Shown piece by piece: positions 48,289 through 64,000 of a stretch of 64,000 bases of DNA; position 1 is the stretch's first letter; each line of letters opens with the position of its first letter. The notes below the pieces were generated by a model. That model was not told where the DNA came from. It saw nothing but the letters and a program-made list of their open reading frames with translations, and made no database searches. The stretch lies in assembly GCF_040054535.1 (NCBI RefSeq), contig NC_090784.1, positions 14,299,501-14,363,500 on the forward strand, read 5' to 3'. The translations under genes were made by a program, and so were the position numbers. The stretch comes from Antennarius striatus (taxonomy: Eukaryota; Chordata; Actinopteri; Lophiiformes; Antennariidae).

Positions 48289-48854
48289 TTTATATGGTAG
48301 TATTACAGCTCAAACATGAACAGCTGAAGCTGTTTTCAGTCATCAGGGAGGTTCCTGTGAAACTCTCAATGTCTTCTGCGCGCTCTTGCCGCAGAGGCCT
48401 TCAAAAGGCGGTCAAGTTTGCCCTCTGCTGTAGAAAAGTGGTTATTACGAAAACAGAGGTCGCCTTGTGGTTATCATTGCTCTTTTGGGGTGGTAATGGT
48501 GCTATAACAGATCTACTAAGGGATTACATCCAATTTGACAGATATATGGATAGTTCTGCCCTTGTTTAGCTGATATCAGTGCTGTTATATATTATAATTA
48601 TTTATAATTCCTTGTTGGCAAATTGATCTTGCAGTTAGGAAGACATGTGATGGATAATTTCATCTGGCTTGATGAGAAATTTCAGTTGGAGACCAAAGTT
48701 GTGTCTTCATTGCTAGTTTTGATTGAGAGAGTTCAGGTTACTCTCAGATTGCAGCTGTTTTATCTATATGTTGGTCTCTATGTTGTCTCTATGTTTCCTT
48801 GGATAATGGTTATATTTCAGTTTGAATTTGTCTTCACCTTCAAAGTTCAAGTAT

Positions 48855-51500
48855 TTAGAGTGTATGGTTTCTTTCCTGATTGGCTGTCCCTGAGGTGGCA
48901 GTCTTGGTCATCATGATCTCATTGTTAGGGACATTGGCGGCCATCCCTCCTGAGGCTTTGGAACTGTGCTGCATGCTGATGATGTCACCACTAGTCTGCT
49001 CCGGTTGTGCACGACGGAAAATACTTCTCATAGTGGCCTGAAGAGAAAAACACAGCAGAAATTTTGGTGAATAGAGGAGTAAATAATTGACTAAATGATG
49101 ATGATGGATGTACAGATTATGGATGCAAGAAAATATGGATGATGGATGGATATGTGGGAGACAGCAAACATTTTGAGATGGATTGCATGATGGAAGGGAA
49201 AGATAAGAGGAGAAAAATGACCCAAGTACTACCTGAAAATTATTTGTAATAAAGCAATAAACAATAGGATCCATACAGCTATTCAAGCTGCTGAGAGAAA
49301 CTGTTACGTGGTACACCAACACAGGATATGGCATATCGGGGATGAAATATGCCACCACCTGTAACACAATAAGAGAGAACACATTCTTTTACAAAGATAA
49401 CAACACCAACAGCATTAATAACAATAGTCCTCTTTTTGTTCTTCTCCTTTCGGCTTTTCCCTTCAGAGGTCACCACAGCGAATTAGTTGCCTCTATCCAA
49501 CCCTGTCTTCTGCATCCTCTTCTCTCACACCAACTACTTTCATGTCCTCTTTCACTACATCCATAAACCTCCTCTTTGGTCTCCCTCTAGGCCTACTGCC
49601 TGGCAGTTCTGGCAATATATTCACTATCTCTCCTCTCGACATGTCCAAACCATCTCAGTCTGGCCTATCTGATTTTATCTCCAAAACCTCTAACATGTGC
49701 TGTCCCTCTCATGTACTCATTCCTGATCCTATCCTTCTTGGTCACTCCCAAAGAGAACCTCAGCATCTTCATCTCTGCTACCTCCAGCTCTGTCTCCTGT
49801 CTTTTCCTCAGTGACACTCTCTCTAGACCCAACAACATTGCTGGTCTCAGTTTTGTACATCTTTCCTTTCATTGTAGCTTGAACTCTTCTATCACACCTG
49901 ACACTTTTCACCACCCGTTTCATCCTGCCTGTACACGCTTCTTCACCTCTTTTCCACACTCTCCATTGCTCTGGACTGTTGACCCTAAGTACTTAAAATC
50001 CTCCACCTTCTTGATCTCTTCTCCCTGTAACCTCACTCCTCCACTTGGATCCCTCTCATTCACACACATGTACTCTGTCTTACTGCGGCTAACCTTCATT
50101 CTTCTCCTTTCCAGGACAAACCTCCACCTCTCTAGCTTCTCATTCACTTGTTAATAAAAATAGTAATAAACTTACTATAGTAGCTACATGCAGTGTCTCT
50201 TCAGGTATAATTTGTTCCACTATACTAATTCATAATCTCTTTGACATGTAAATGACAATGTCTACCGGCCATAGATTATGGCCTGAATTTATGCCAGAGC
50301 TGAGTGTTGCCATGGAATGTTGTTCTGTCTGTTTTTACAGTCTGCAAAATGATAAGGATATTTTAAAACCCTCACCTGTGTGATGTGGAAGGGTGTGAAG
50401 CAGACAGTGAAGATGATCAGCACTGTGCACAGCAGCTGGACAGCCCTCCTTCTTCTTTCTCTGAAGAAAAACATTTAAAATCAGCGCTGTGACATTGCAT
50501 CAGCACTTTCAGGGCTGCAAATCTCACTTCTTTAATTCCTGTACTGCATTTTTCAGTAGCTACTACAGGTGAATAACAGACCAAGACTTCTTCTAGTTTA
50601 ATCATTGGTTTTACCTGCTCTGCTGCATCAGACGGCGGTCAGCCAGTGCCCACATAATCCGCACTGTGAAGACCACAATGATGATGAGGGGTAAAAAGAA
50701 TTCAGTAATCGTGAGAAAGAGGAGCTTTGAGAGACAGCAGCCTGGGTAGTGGAAAGCGGTGGAAAGGGAGTACGTGAAGACAATGGCAAATATCCAGATG
50801 GAGACACACACACATTTGGCCACCCCAAAGTTCCTCCACCGACGGGAAGCCTCAACCTACAATGACGAAAGAAAATAGTTTTAAATCCCTTCAGCTTTTG
50901 AAACAAGACAGTTTATATTTCAACATCGTCAAAGCTATGAACTTCGCCCACCTGCACAATGGCAAGGTAACGATCGACACATATGCAGGTCAGGAACAAG
51001 ATGCTGCAGTACATGTTGACAAAGTAGCTGAAAATGTGCAGGTAATAGCAGGTGAGGCATGATCCTCCACTGTAGTAAAGCAGGATACGTGTTGGCAGAG
51101 ACAGATTCACCAACAGGTCTGTCACGGCTAAATTGATGGTGTAGATGACTGAGGTTGTCTTCTGCTTGGTACGGAAACAAAACACATACAGTGCAACTAT
51201 ATTAAGCACCGTGCCCACCTGTGAATGGACAACAGGGAGAAGTTATAGCAGTTTCTCCAGCTGGGAGTTTTAAGAATAATATAAAGAGTAAGAATATCTT
51301 CCAAAAGTACCTACCAGAAATATGAAAGAGTTTATAACCATCAGTCCAATCCAAAAGCTGTAAAAGTCATTGTAGAGATCCTCATCTAAATGAGTAAATC
51401 TTCGCAAAAATCCTCCTTTCCCAGTTGTGTTACTGACTACTCCTGGCAACTTGGAAGACGAAGTGTTGATAAAAAGCCAAGATTCAGTGCTGTTGTTCAT
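48855..51500 (-). CDS. gpr20: Orphan G protein-coupled receptor 20
   Basis: Class A seven-helix receptor; mammalian GPR20 is an orphan with constitutive Gi coupling. Coding exons in gene order: 51315-51500, 50952-51218, 50615-50856, 50376-50460, 49233-49358, 48855-49037; one frame, 362 codons (human 358). Start ATG at 51500 ([10 protein letters not shown]), with three N-glycosylation sequons in the N-terminus. Seen: TM1 end [21 protein letters not shown]2 [18 protein letters not shown]3 end DRY ([10 protein letters not shown]), TM6 [18 protein letters not shown]7 [11 protein letters not shown] (Asp in place of Asn in the NPxxY motif), and a tail motif [12 protein letters not shown] shared with human (SGDVVSMHRSSK). 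There is no CWxP in TM6; human GPR20 also has CFTPF. The coding sequence is interrupted by five introns, unlike the mammalian gene. Confidence 0.94.
49440..50155 (-). mobile_element. 3' part of an RTE LINE (gpr20 intron 4)
   Basis: The minus strand encodes the RT end and C-terminal domain: [40 protein letters not shown], then VTEEKT and the usual 3' tail (plus-strand cttttcccttcagaggtcac). The 5' half is missing. It is a better match to the consensus-like reading than the 12060-13880 copy, with fewer disruptions in 49920-50147. Confidence 0.8.
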
Positions 51501-52636
51501 TGTTGTGGCAATGATGAGGATGTTTGTGCCAAAACTGTCAGAAAGAAATCACAAAAAGTTGTGATACAATAAAATTAGCCTTAAAACTGAAAACATTGAA
51601 GGTTATGACCGTGCTCATCCCTTCTTTTTTATACCAATTCGAAGGTATTAGCACCGATCCAGGTGACAAGGAGACATTCTCTGTCACATGTTAGACACAA
51701 GGTAAGCTATCCAACCACAGGACTAATTCATAGCATTCCTAAAATTCCCCAGATTTTTTGAACCACCACTATGAGCTCTTATGGCTGTTTATTTGTGTTA
51801 ATGATGGTGATTCATACACAGACATCCCTTTCTACTCATCTGTCTCATCTCTGACTTTGGTGTGGATGTTTCCACTGCCTTAAACAGAGAAAGCCACTTT
51901 AAAACAATATTTGTTTATTTCTTTACTGTATATGTTGCTATATTTATTTATATTTATTCTCCCTTTACTAACAAAATCGAAATCATGTAACATATGTTCC
52001 CTCGTTTTGGTGAAGATGTCATGGCAACCATAACAGAAAGACTTGGGTTGCATTGACTTTAAATAACTCACAGGGATCAGATCTGAGTCATATTCATTTT
52101 GGGCCACTAAGATCGATCTTGATCTGAATGTCCTGTTTGTGTTTATTTCCCAAGTATGAAAAATAAATAATTCTTGTCTTTATTGACATAAACAGAGTAG
52201 ATCGGGGTTAATATTTTAATTCATAGTAACTACATTGAGCAAAAAATGAAAGTGGTCGGACGAATATGTGCAATGTGAATTTACATGTATTGTATAACAG
52301 AACGTTATACAGTACATGCGTTCTGCATGATTTACAATGTCAACTTGAGCAACTCTAGTCTCGCACTGGCAAAAATAAAGGAACACTTCCTTAAGCTGCG
52401 TGGAAAACAATAGAAACTGACTTTTCTGTGAAAATGACATAAGAGTAGCACTTGTCAAGGTGAAGCCACGCATATCTGAACTGGTCTCTCAATAACAACA
52501 GCAGAAGTCACACTGATTAGCAGGTAGGTCATTCTTTTCTGTGACCTAGATACTGGTTCATGAGAACACAAGGCAGGCATTCCTTCATGAGGCAGTAAGG
52601 TGGAGTTGTGTTTGTGATGATTCAGTTGTTTTGTTT

Positions 52637-52654
52637 AATATATATGTATATATA

Positions 52655-52698
<44 letters not shown>

Positions 52699-52749
52699 AT
52701 ATATATGTGTATATGTACAGTGTATACAGTATATACTGTATATATACAG

Positions 52750-52834
<85 letters not shown>
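52637..52834 (+). repeat. (TA)n followed by (TG)n
   Basis: An imperfect TA-rich tract of about 120 bases passes directly into about 37 TG units. Open reading frames across it (CVCVCV, YIYIYI) are artefacts. Confidence 0.95.
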
Positions 52835-52838
<4 letters not shown>

Positions 52839-53472
52839 ATAGTTATTTCTTCTCCTATATTATATATATATTCAAAACTAAAATTGAAATAAACATTTAG
52901 AGTAAAACACCAGCTTCAGATTGTTGCTTTTTGAAAGCTTAATTTCTACCTAAGGTAGGATGAAAGCCGAGCTTTGATTTAGTAAGTTTTCCTGTGTAAC
53001 TCATACACATTAACATGTGTCAAGCCCACTGTATTGTAAATTATGATGATTGGTCTTTTTATGGCCTTACCAAAGCTAGAATTGTTAAACCCAAATGCAG
53101 ACACCCATCAAACTGGTAATACCAGATGCAATTTGCCATGTATTAAAACTTCTGGAATGCTGCACTTTTCTTTAGGTTCTATTTCAGCTGAGCAACAACA
53201 TTTTTGGACAAAATTACCTTCAGAGGTAAAAATAGATTGAATAAGGAAAACAAGCCTGTGCAGATTCTCACTGGGGTCTAGTAAGCAGATACTGTGACAT
53301 CAATTGACAGCATCACTGTTGCTCTCCTATTGTTGCTCTTCCTCTTATAACATCAAAGTCTGTGATGCAATGACTGTAAAATAATGCTGAGAGGAGAGCA
53401 GAGGGCCCAGAGGCCTATCACAAATAACGCTGTCCAAATAAATTCCAGAAGCGTGGGAGTCTCGTTTGGGTG

Positions 53473-53611
<139 letters not shown>

Positions 53612-54874
53612 TTGTGTGATGAAAAGAAATATATAAAAAGGAAGAGACAGGATCGGATGGCAGAATACAGATCTCACGCTGTCCTGCATCAAATTATAGC
53701 TTTACAAAAAGCCCCTCGAGTCTAATGGAAAATTTTATTGCAACTCTAATTTTAAGTTGCACTTGTAATAGAAGTCCATAGGGACCTTTCCAAGACCTCT
53801 TATTGTGTTTTATTACATGCTGTGAAATGGAACATGGTACTGGCCTATGTTCCAGCATTATATTTGCTGAGTCAGTTTACGGGAAACTGACTCAAAAATG
53901 GTTTTGAGTGCTTATTCAGTCTATTTTAAGCAAATTCCCAAATGTTGGACAAACTGTAATCATCCTTATTTTAGGGATTTTTTGCCATTACGTTAAATTT
54001 TTTTCTGGCATGTTTTGTTTAAGTCTCATTACCAGGAAACATAACTTGAAATCTGTAATTTCCTTTAGGCCCTGTGATACAGTTTGTCCACAGTTTACTC
54101 ACCTTCGGAGAAAAAAGAGAAATTCAGCGACTCAACTTTGTTTCTGATGAAGCTGTAGTGTCCTCATGTCCATCTTCAACTCAAGACTGAATTGTTCAAT
54201 GTCCAACCATGAGATATTTACACTCAGTGACCTGTCCACCTTTGAATCCTCTGAATACCTACTTTACATTAGTTCCTTTACTGTTTGTAACAGTTCAGCA
54301 TTTCAGAGTGGATTGCATTTTTCTTCTTAGTATCTCAGTTGTGTCCCCTTTCAGATTTTCGAGCCTGTTGACAGTAGTGATCAATCCACTTCTTCAGATT
54401 TGTGAGTCAAGTAGCATCTTTGTCATCTCTATCACTGTGAGGCTGTCTGCTATTACTCATCGTATTGTTTTTCTGCTCAGATCTTTCTGCTTCCTAGTCC
54501 ATTGTTGTACATCTCAGTCCTTTATTGTGTCTCTTCTTCACCGCTTCTTTTACTCTCCATATTAGCATAATTTTCAGTTACTGACTCTCTTTCTCTCTCC
54601 CTCTCTCTCTTTCCCTCTCCTTCTCTTTCTCTGTCTCTATTGGCAATGACTCTGACTAAACTGCTTCCCTCCCTCTCACCCTAAATCTTCGTTTAGTCTG
54701 CAGACAGGAAGTCTTCGCATGTGTTTACGTTCTATTTGGACACTGACACACATGTCAATGTAGTTTGCACACACAACCAATGCTCCTGCACACATGCATG
54801 TGAACCCAAATATTCAAGCACATGGCATCACAATCACAACTCGTGCATTAGACGTGACATTTTGTGTAAATCTA

Positions 54875-55416
54875 CACTGCCCCGCAAAAAAAAAGGTCAC
54901 CGTTTGGGTTTCAATAAGCAAATTGCAGTGTTATAATCAGGGGTTGCTTCGGTTGGTCAAGTCTAGGCTCAGCAATATTATTCAGCAAAAAAATTAAGTC
55001 AGCTGAGTACCTGAATGTACTGAATGACCAGGCTACCCCACAAATGGATTTTTTCTCCCGGATGGCATGATCATATTCCAAGACAACAATGCCAAAATTT
55101 ATCGGACTCTAATTGTGAAAGAGTGGTCCAGGGAGCATGAGGAATCATTTTGACACATCAATTGGCCCCCACAGTCCTGAGCTTAACCCCATTCAAAGTC
55201 TATGGGATGTGCTGGTGAAGACCTTACAGAGTGGTTTGACTGCTATCGTCAATACAAGAACTCGGGCAAAAATTAATGCAATTCTGGACAGAAATAAATG
55301 CTGTGACGTTGTACGAGGTTGTCGAAACAATGCCGCGGCAAATGCGCACTGCAATCAAAGCTACAGGCAGTCCCACGAAATATTAGAGTGTGTGACTTTT
55401 TTTTTGGCCGGGCAGT
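54875..55416 (+). mobile_element. Internally deleted Tc1/mariner element
   Basis: Ends are inverted: cactgccccgcaaaaaaaaa at the left and, inverted at the right, ttttttttggccgggcagt, each next to TA. Inside, frame fragments from the transposase C-terminus remain: DNNAKIYRTLIVKEW near 55083-55127 and SPELNPIQSLWDVLVKTLQS near 55164-55223. Tc1 transposases usually show SPDLNPIENLWD here, so the catalytic Glu position reads Gln. About 540 bases remain of the usual 1.6 kb, so it is a non-autonomous remnant. Confidence 0.8.
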
Positions 55417-55419
55417 ATT

Positions 55420-58172
55420 ACGTCCTTTTCCAAACCATTATACGTTGTCATGCATAAGGGTCAAACTGAAATTACTATTACTGTAAAGCACAAATGATGG
55501 ATGTCCTCAAAGTATGTGTTATTTGTGTTTTACAGTCTTAATGTTTTTAGTCTGACCTTTTTGTAATACAGAGGAGCAATATTTCACTCATATACCTTTG
55601 CATAAAATCATTTTTACCAAGACATTAGAAACTTAAAAATATGATGTGTACTCAATATATTTAAATATACACCTCTTGTTTTTGGACACAATTAGTTTTG
55701 TTTTTTTATGTCTATAATGTTTTATCTTTGTGTACGAAAAGATCTAGTCTGAAAGTCACAATTTTTATAAACATATGCTCAATAAATTTATCAGTTTGAT
55801 GGAAATTGGTCACTCAGTTGTTAAACTAATGCACCCCTATAACATCTGAAATGACCTTACTTTCACTCATACATGGCTTGTGTCTGCAGGAGACTAACAG
55901 TAACTGGAATGCCTGATGTTATGGACCTAAGTCACAATGGAAACTATGGGACTGCCTGAGTGAGGGAAATTTACATCTTTACCATCGTCTACAGATTCAG
56001 TAGGAACTCCAGGCAGGAGGGATCCAGCAACATATAGGAATAAAATCCAAAGGTTTTCTCAGTCCATGAGGAGGAGTATTCCTGCTGTAATCGGTGCTGA
56101 TGGGGACACACTGAATGTTTTTAATCCAGTTCTGTTCTCTGACAAATTTATGGTGCTTGTGTTTTTGTTGATTTAGTTGTATCATTGTCAATTTCTGCCT
56201 TTAAAAATTCTAATACTGACTTGAGTTTTGTGACAGCTGTATGTTTGTGTGCTATGATCTCAAATGTTTCCAACAACACTCAAACCCAGAGAAATCCATA
56301 ACTTCATTCAAAGTACTGGAAAATTTCATTTGTTCACCTGTCACTGTAACTTCAGTGGGAGAGTGAGGGAGGGAGAGGAGGAAGTAAGTCAGTGTGAAGA
56401 AACCATTTTGGATCAAACATGGAGCTTACTGAACCATTCATGGAGGTCAAGTGAAAAAAACAAAACAGATTTTTCTGGATGTAACTCAATATTTTTCATA
56501 ATTTCCAGAACATAGTCAAAGGCAGTATGAGAGTTGAGATAAAACCACACTGTTGGTAAGTATACCCATATACAGTATACTATATTTGCGTATGCTAAAG
56601 GAAGTATGCAGGATGTGAGACAGCAAGTTGGGCTCCAAGTCATGGAACTGAAGTTACAATTAAAAAACACTTAGACTTACTACTGCTTGTGTAAAATACA
56701 TTATAAGACTTTACGTTGTAAGGAAAATTTCTAAAGCTATCGGTAAATTCTAACAACAAAACTAATCGACACTAATGTTGATGCGTGCGATTATATTCTA
56801 AGGAAACAAAGTTATACCCACTTACAAGTCAAATCCCCACTAACACCTGCATATGGCATGGATATTTCTTAGAGCTTTAAGGATCCAAAAGATAATACTT
56901 AGCAGTGAAGAACTCAAACTAGGTCCACAAACGTGATCCAGAAACTGCAATTGAAACTGGATTGAAATACTCAGCTCAGTTTGTCTCTCTATGAAATGTC
57001 CCTGTGCCTATGCTCCATCCATCTTACAGAATGAGACAGGTTAGTGTGTCCTGGTTTCCTGTCTAGAGGATCATCATCACTCACGGACTGTCAGTGTTCC
57101 TTGGAAAGATCCGGAATAACGGATGTCAGGAGAAGAGCCATGGATCAACCTGTTACTAAAGACGAGTACAAAGAGAGGTTGCAGGATAGGGACAGAATGA
57201 GGTTTCAAAGAAAAGAATTAGACAAACAGAGAGCTGAACTCTTGTGTGTTTAGATTAATATAAAAAAGATGCACAGATGATTAACTCCAGAACAGAACAA
57301 CTGGAAATCTTTGTTTATTTCTGGAACCATCTGAATATTGAAGATAAATGAGAGATGAAAAGATTTCTGCTCCTTTCAACCCCCCACCCCCATCCTCTCA
57401 TGCTTTATTTGTCAGGATTTAGTGGATGGATGAATGGAGGATTACAACTGTCCTGCAGAAAAGTTCACTTTTTGGCACTAGTGATGTGTTTTTTCAGGAT
57501 GAATGCAGTTATGAGGGCTGATGTGACAAATCTATCCATTCATTTTCTTGTAGACAAGATGATCGCCATCATTTTGTCTACAGTGGCTTACCCGCCCAGC
57601 GGGTCACGGGTCTGCTGGGTCCTATAGCTGATGTGACAAATCAATCATTGTATAAATAATTACACCCATTACTCTTAAGATTAATGTAGCAAATTTGAAA
57701 GGGTAACCAGCAACCTTTAGTATTTGTATTTAGGGACCTCAGAGGAACCTAATTTTTATGGTGTGATGCTGACAATGTGTCTTTTGTTTCAATGGGACAA
57801 AATCAGTTGCCTCATATTGGTCATTTTCCCAAATGTTGACCAGTAACATTTAGTTTAGAGAAGTGTACTGAATTCTTTTGTAGAATTTATAAAACAAAAC
57901 TAAAAGGGAAGCATAAATGTAGTGAAATTATACTCTGTGTAATCATGTATCCTGCAAAGCCCCCTGTCCCGTCACATCTACGCTCTAATCCCCTCTGACG
58001 ACTGTTTAACTGAATGTCACACTTGCAGAGCACGTACACACATGCCTACAGACACTTGTGATTTGCCTCAGACTTTATGTTTAATTCACTGTCAACCTGA
58101 CAAAATGCAGGTTCAGAATTCTTTCCTCACTTTTGTGGATGACAAATCTGCAAAGACACACACAAACACGCG

Positions 58173-58208
<36 letters not shown>

Positions 58209-58260
58209 CATAAATATAATTGGCTATTCAATAAAAAAAAGAAAACAAATAATATAGAAT
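55420..58260. other. Spacer between Tc1 remnant and dgat1
   Basis: AT-rich. A SINE-like piece (cattcattttcttgtagaca, gcccagcgggtcacggg) lies near 57535-57625, and a (CA)n run at 58175-58206. A small plus-strand frame at 57044-57253 ends in a charged, probably helical stretch (RMRFQRKELDKQRAELL); I do not recognise it and it may be chance. Confidence 0.45.
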
Positions 58261-58271
58261 ATGTTTTCTAC

Positions 58272-58535
58272 TTTATTGCTCCACACAGTAATTGTGGTTG
58301 AGGATCAGACATGATAATGACATGTAACTTCCAATGAACACGTGTTTGTGGATAAACGTTTTCCAGCCACTGAATGACAAATCTATTGGAGCTAAAAACC
58401 ACTTCATCCTCTCTCTCTTTATGTATAACTTTTTCACTTTTAATCCTTGTTCACTGTGATCCATTTTAAATGTCAAAATGTCAATTATGCATCAATACAA
58501 AAAACACAGTAAGACGTGAACTCCGAATCTTTATT
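58272..58535 (-). terminator. dgat1: Polyadenylation signals of dgat1
   Basis: Minus-strand AATAAA hexamers at 58530-58535 (aaaaaataaagattc) and 58272-58277 (gagcaataaagtag), 1.1 and 1.4 kb past the stop. Either or both could be used. Confidence 0.55.
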
Positions 58536-59658
58536 TTTTGACAACATATTTGGACACAATTGTCTCATGATAAAAAACACAAACTAAATAATTTTGTACA
58601 TAATGGATAATGATAATTATATTTTATCTCAATGGCACTTCAGGTAAAAAGGAATAAAAACAGACATAGATAACTTTTCTTTTCATACTGCCAAAGCAAA
58701 AGCTCATAAAACCTTAAGTCACACTCTATAGAGTGCATACCCCCACCACGTCCAAACAAGCCTACTTGAGTCTGTTTAGCTTACCATGACCCAACCTCCA
58801 CAAACTATTGTGAAAAATGGTTCAGTAGTTTTGCATAATTGTGGAAAACGCTGAATAGTACATGTAAAAAAAATCCTCAATTCAGCCTTTATCAGGATCC
58901 ACATCAATGCCCATGCCTCATGCCTTTACAAAATTTTAACTCTGCTGAAGACAAAGAATCAAGCTAACTGAGCTGAAAAATGGACACAGGTGAAATTATA
59001 ACCTCCTTAGTTGAGGCAAAAACAAAACTCAGAAAGTATTTAGAATGACTTCAGCAGAGTCAAACCACAAACCAACAATTTTAACATCTGTTTATATTTC
59101 TTGACTCATGCAGAATGCCCCCACAAAGTTATGTGGAAATTTCTGTTGTACCTTGTAGAAACGTCCTTGAATAGCATTTTCACTTTGATCAGTGATCCAT
59201 ACAGTCCTTAAAAAATGAGCCACATCCTTATAGTGTCCGTGCATACAGCTGAATAGGGGGCAAAACCTCAATGGTAAAACAAAGGAAACATTTTTTGTAT
59301 TACCTCATGCAGGTCTGTCCTTCGGCAAATGTTTCTGCACAACACTCAATGAAAAGTCGTTTGAGTCAGCTCCTGCATGGCCGAATCACTTGATAACGAA
59401 ACAATCATTCTTAAAATAAAACAGTATTTAAAGAATCATAATTGTTCTTGACTTTTCACTTCAAATATTAAAATGCATTCCCCATGTCTTGAAAGACTGG
59501 AGGACCAAGAGGTCTGATGTAAACACACAATGATCAGTTAAAATGGACAATATATGCCATTCTCCTCTGGATGCTGGTTTGCTAGTGTGAAGAGGGACAG
59601 GACTGAAGCATCATGACAGACAGATGAATGAAGTGTATGATATGTGTGTGTGTTCCAA

Positions 59659-64000
<4,342 letters not shown>

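Noticed and set aside
49542-50154. Plus-strand reading frames of 90 and 147 codons in gpr20 intron 4
   Set aside because: Antisense shadows of an RTE LINE fragment.

Overview
This is a 64 kb piece of a ray-finned fish (teleost) nuclear genome. The evidence is vertebrate genes split into many short GT/AG exons, plus typical teleost repeats (RTE-type LINEs, PIF/Harbinger, Tc1, tRNA-headed SINEs, long (TG)n arrays). I joined every coding exon by hand and checked that reading phases match across each junction. The gastric proton-pump gene implies a fish lineage that kept an acid-secreting stomach.

Layout: (1) 0.6-10.5 kb, + strand: complete atp4a, gastric H+/K+-ATPase alpha subunit, 24 coding exons, 1,022 codons. 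(2) 11.2-34.1 kb, - strand: complete dennd3, a DENN-domain Rab GEF with C-terminal WD repeats, 27 coding exons, 1,264 codons, tail-to-tail with atp4a. Its introns hold a PIF/Harbinger transposon, a LINE on the + strand, an RTE LINE and another LINE fragment. (3) 34-37.7 kb: spacer with SINE/LTR-like pieces. (4) 37.7-47.7 kb, - strand: complete slc45a4, an MFS transporter, 12 coding exons, 808 codons. (5) 48.3-51.5 kb, - strand: complete gpr20, an orphan class A GPCR, 6 coding exons, 362 codons. (6) 51.6-58.2 kb: gene-poor, with long microsatellites and a deleted Tc1 element. (7) 58.3-64 kb, - strand: the 3' half of dgat1, which continues past the right edge.

The order dennd3 - slc45a4 - gpr20, with dgat1 nearby, recalls human 8q24.3. 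atp4a lies on another human chromosome (19q13), so its link to dennd3 is the part that differs from human. The genes do not form one pathway. They cover gastric acid secretion, Rab/autophagy traffic, solute transport, a Gi-type orphan receptor and triglyceride synthesis.

I found no wholly new biological system. The most notable points are: the pattern of drug-reactive cysteines in the fish proton pump; microsatellites occupying splice signals in atp4a and dennd3; a gpr20 coding region cut by five introns; two copies of a hairpin-rich repeat in two atp4a introns; and a Harbinger element with a duplicated 3' end.
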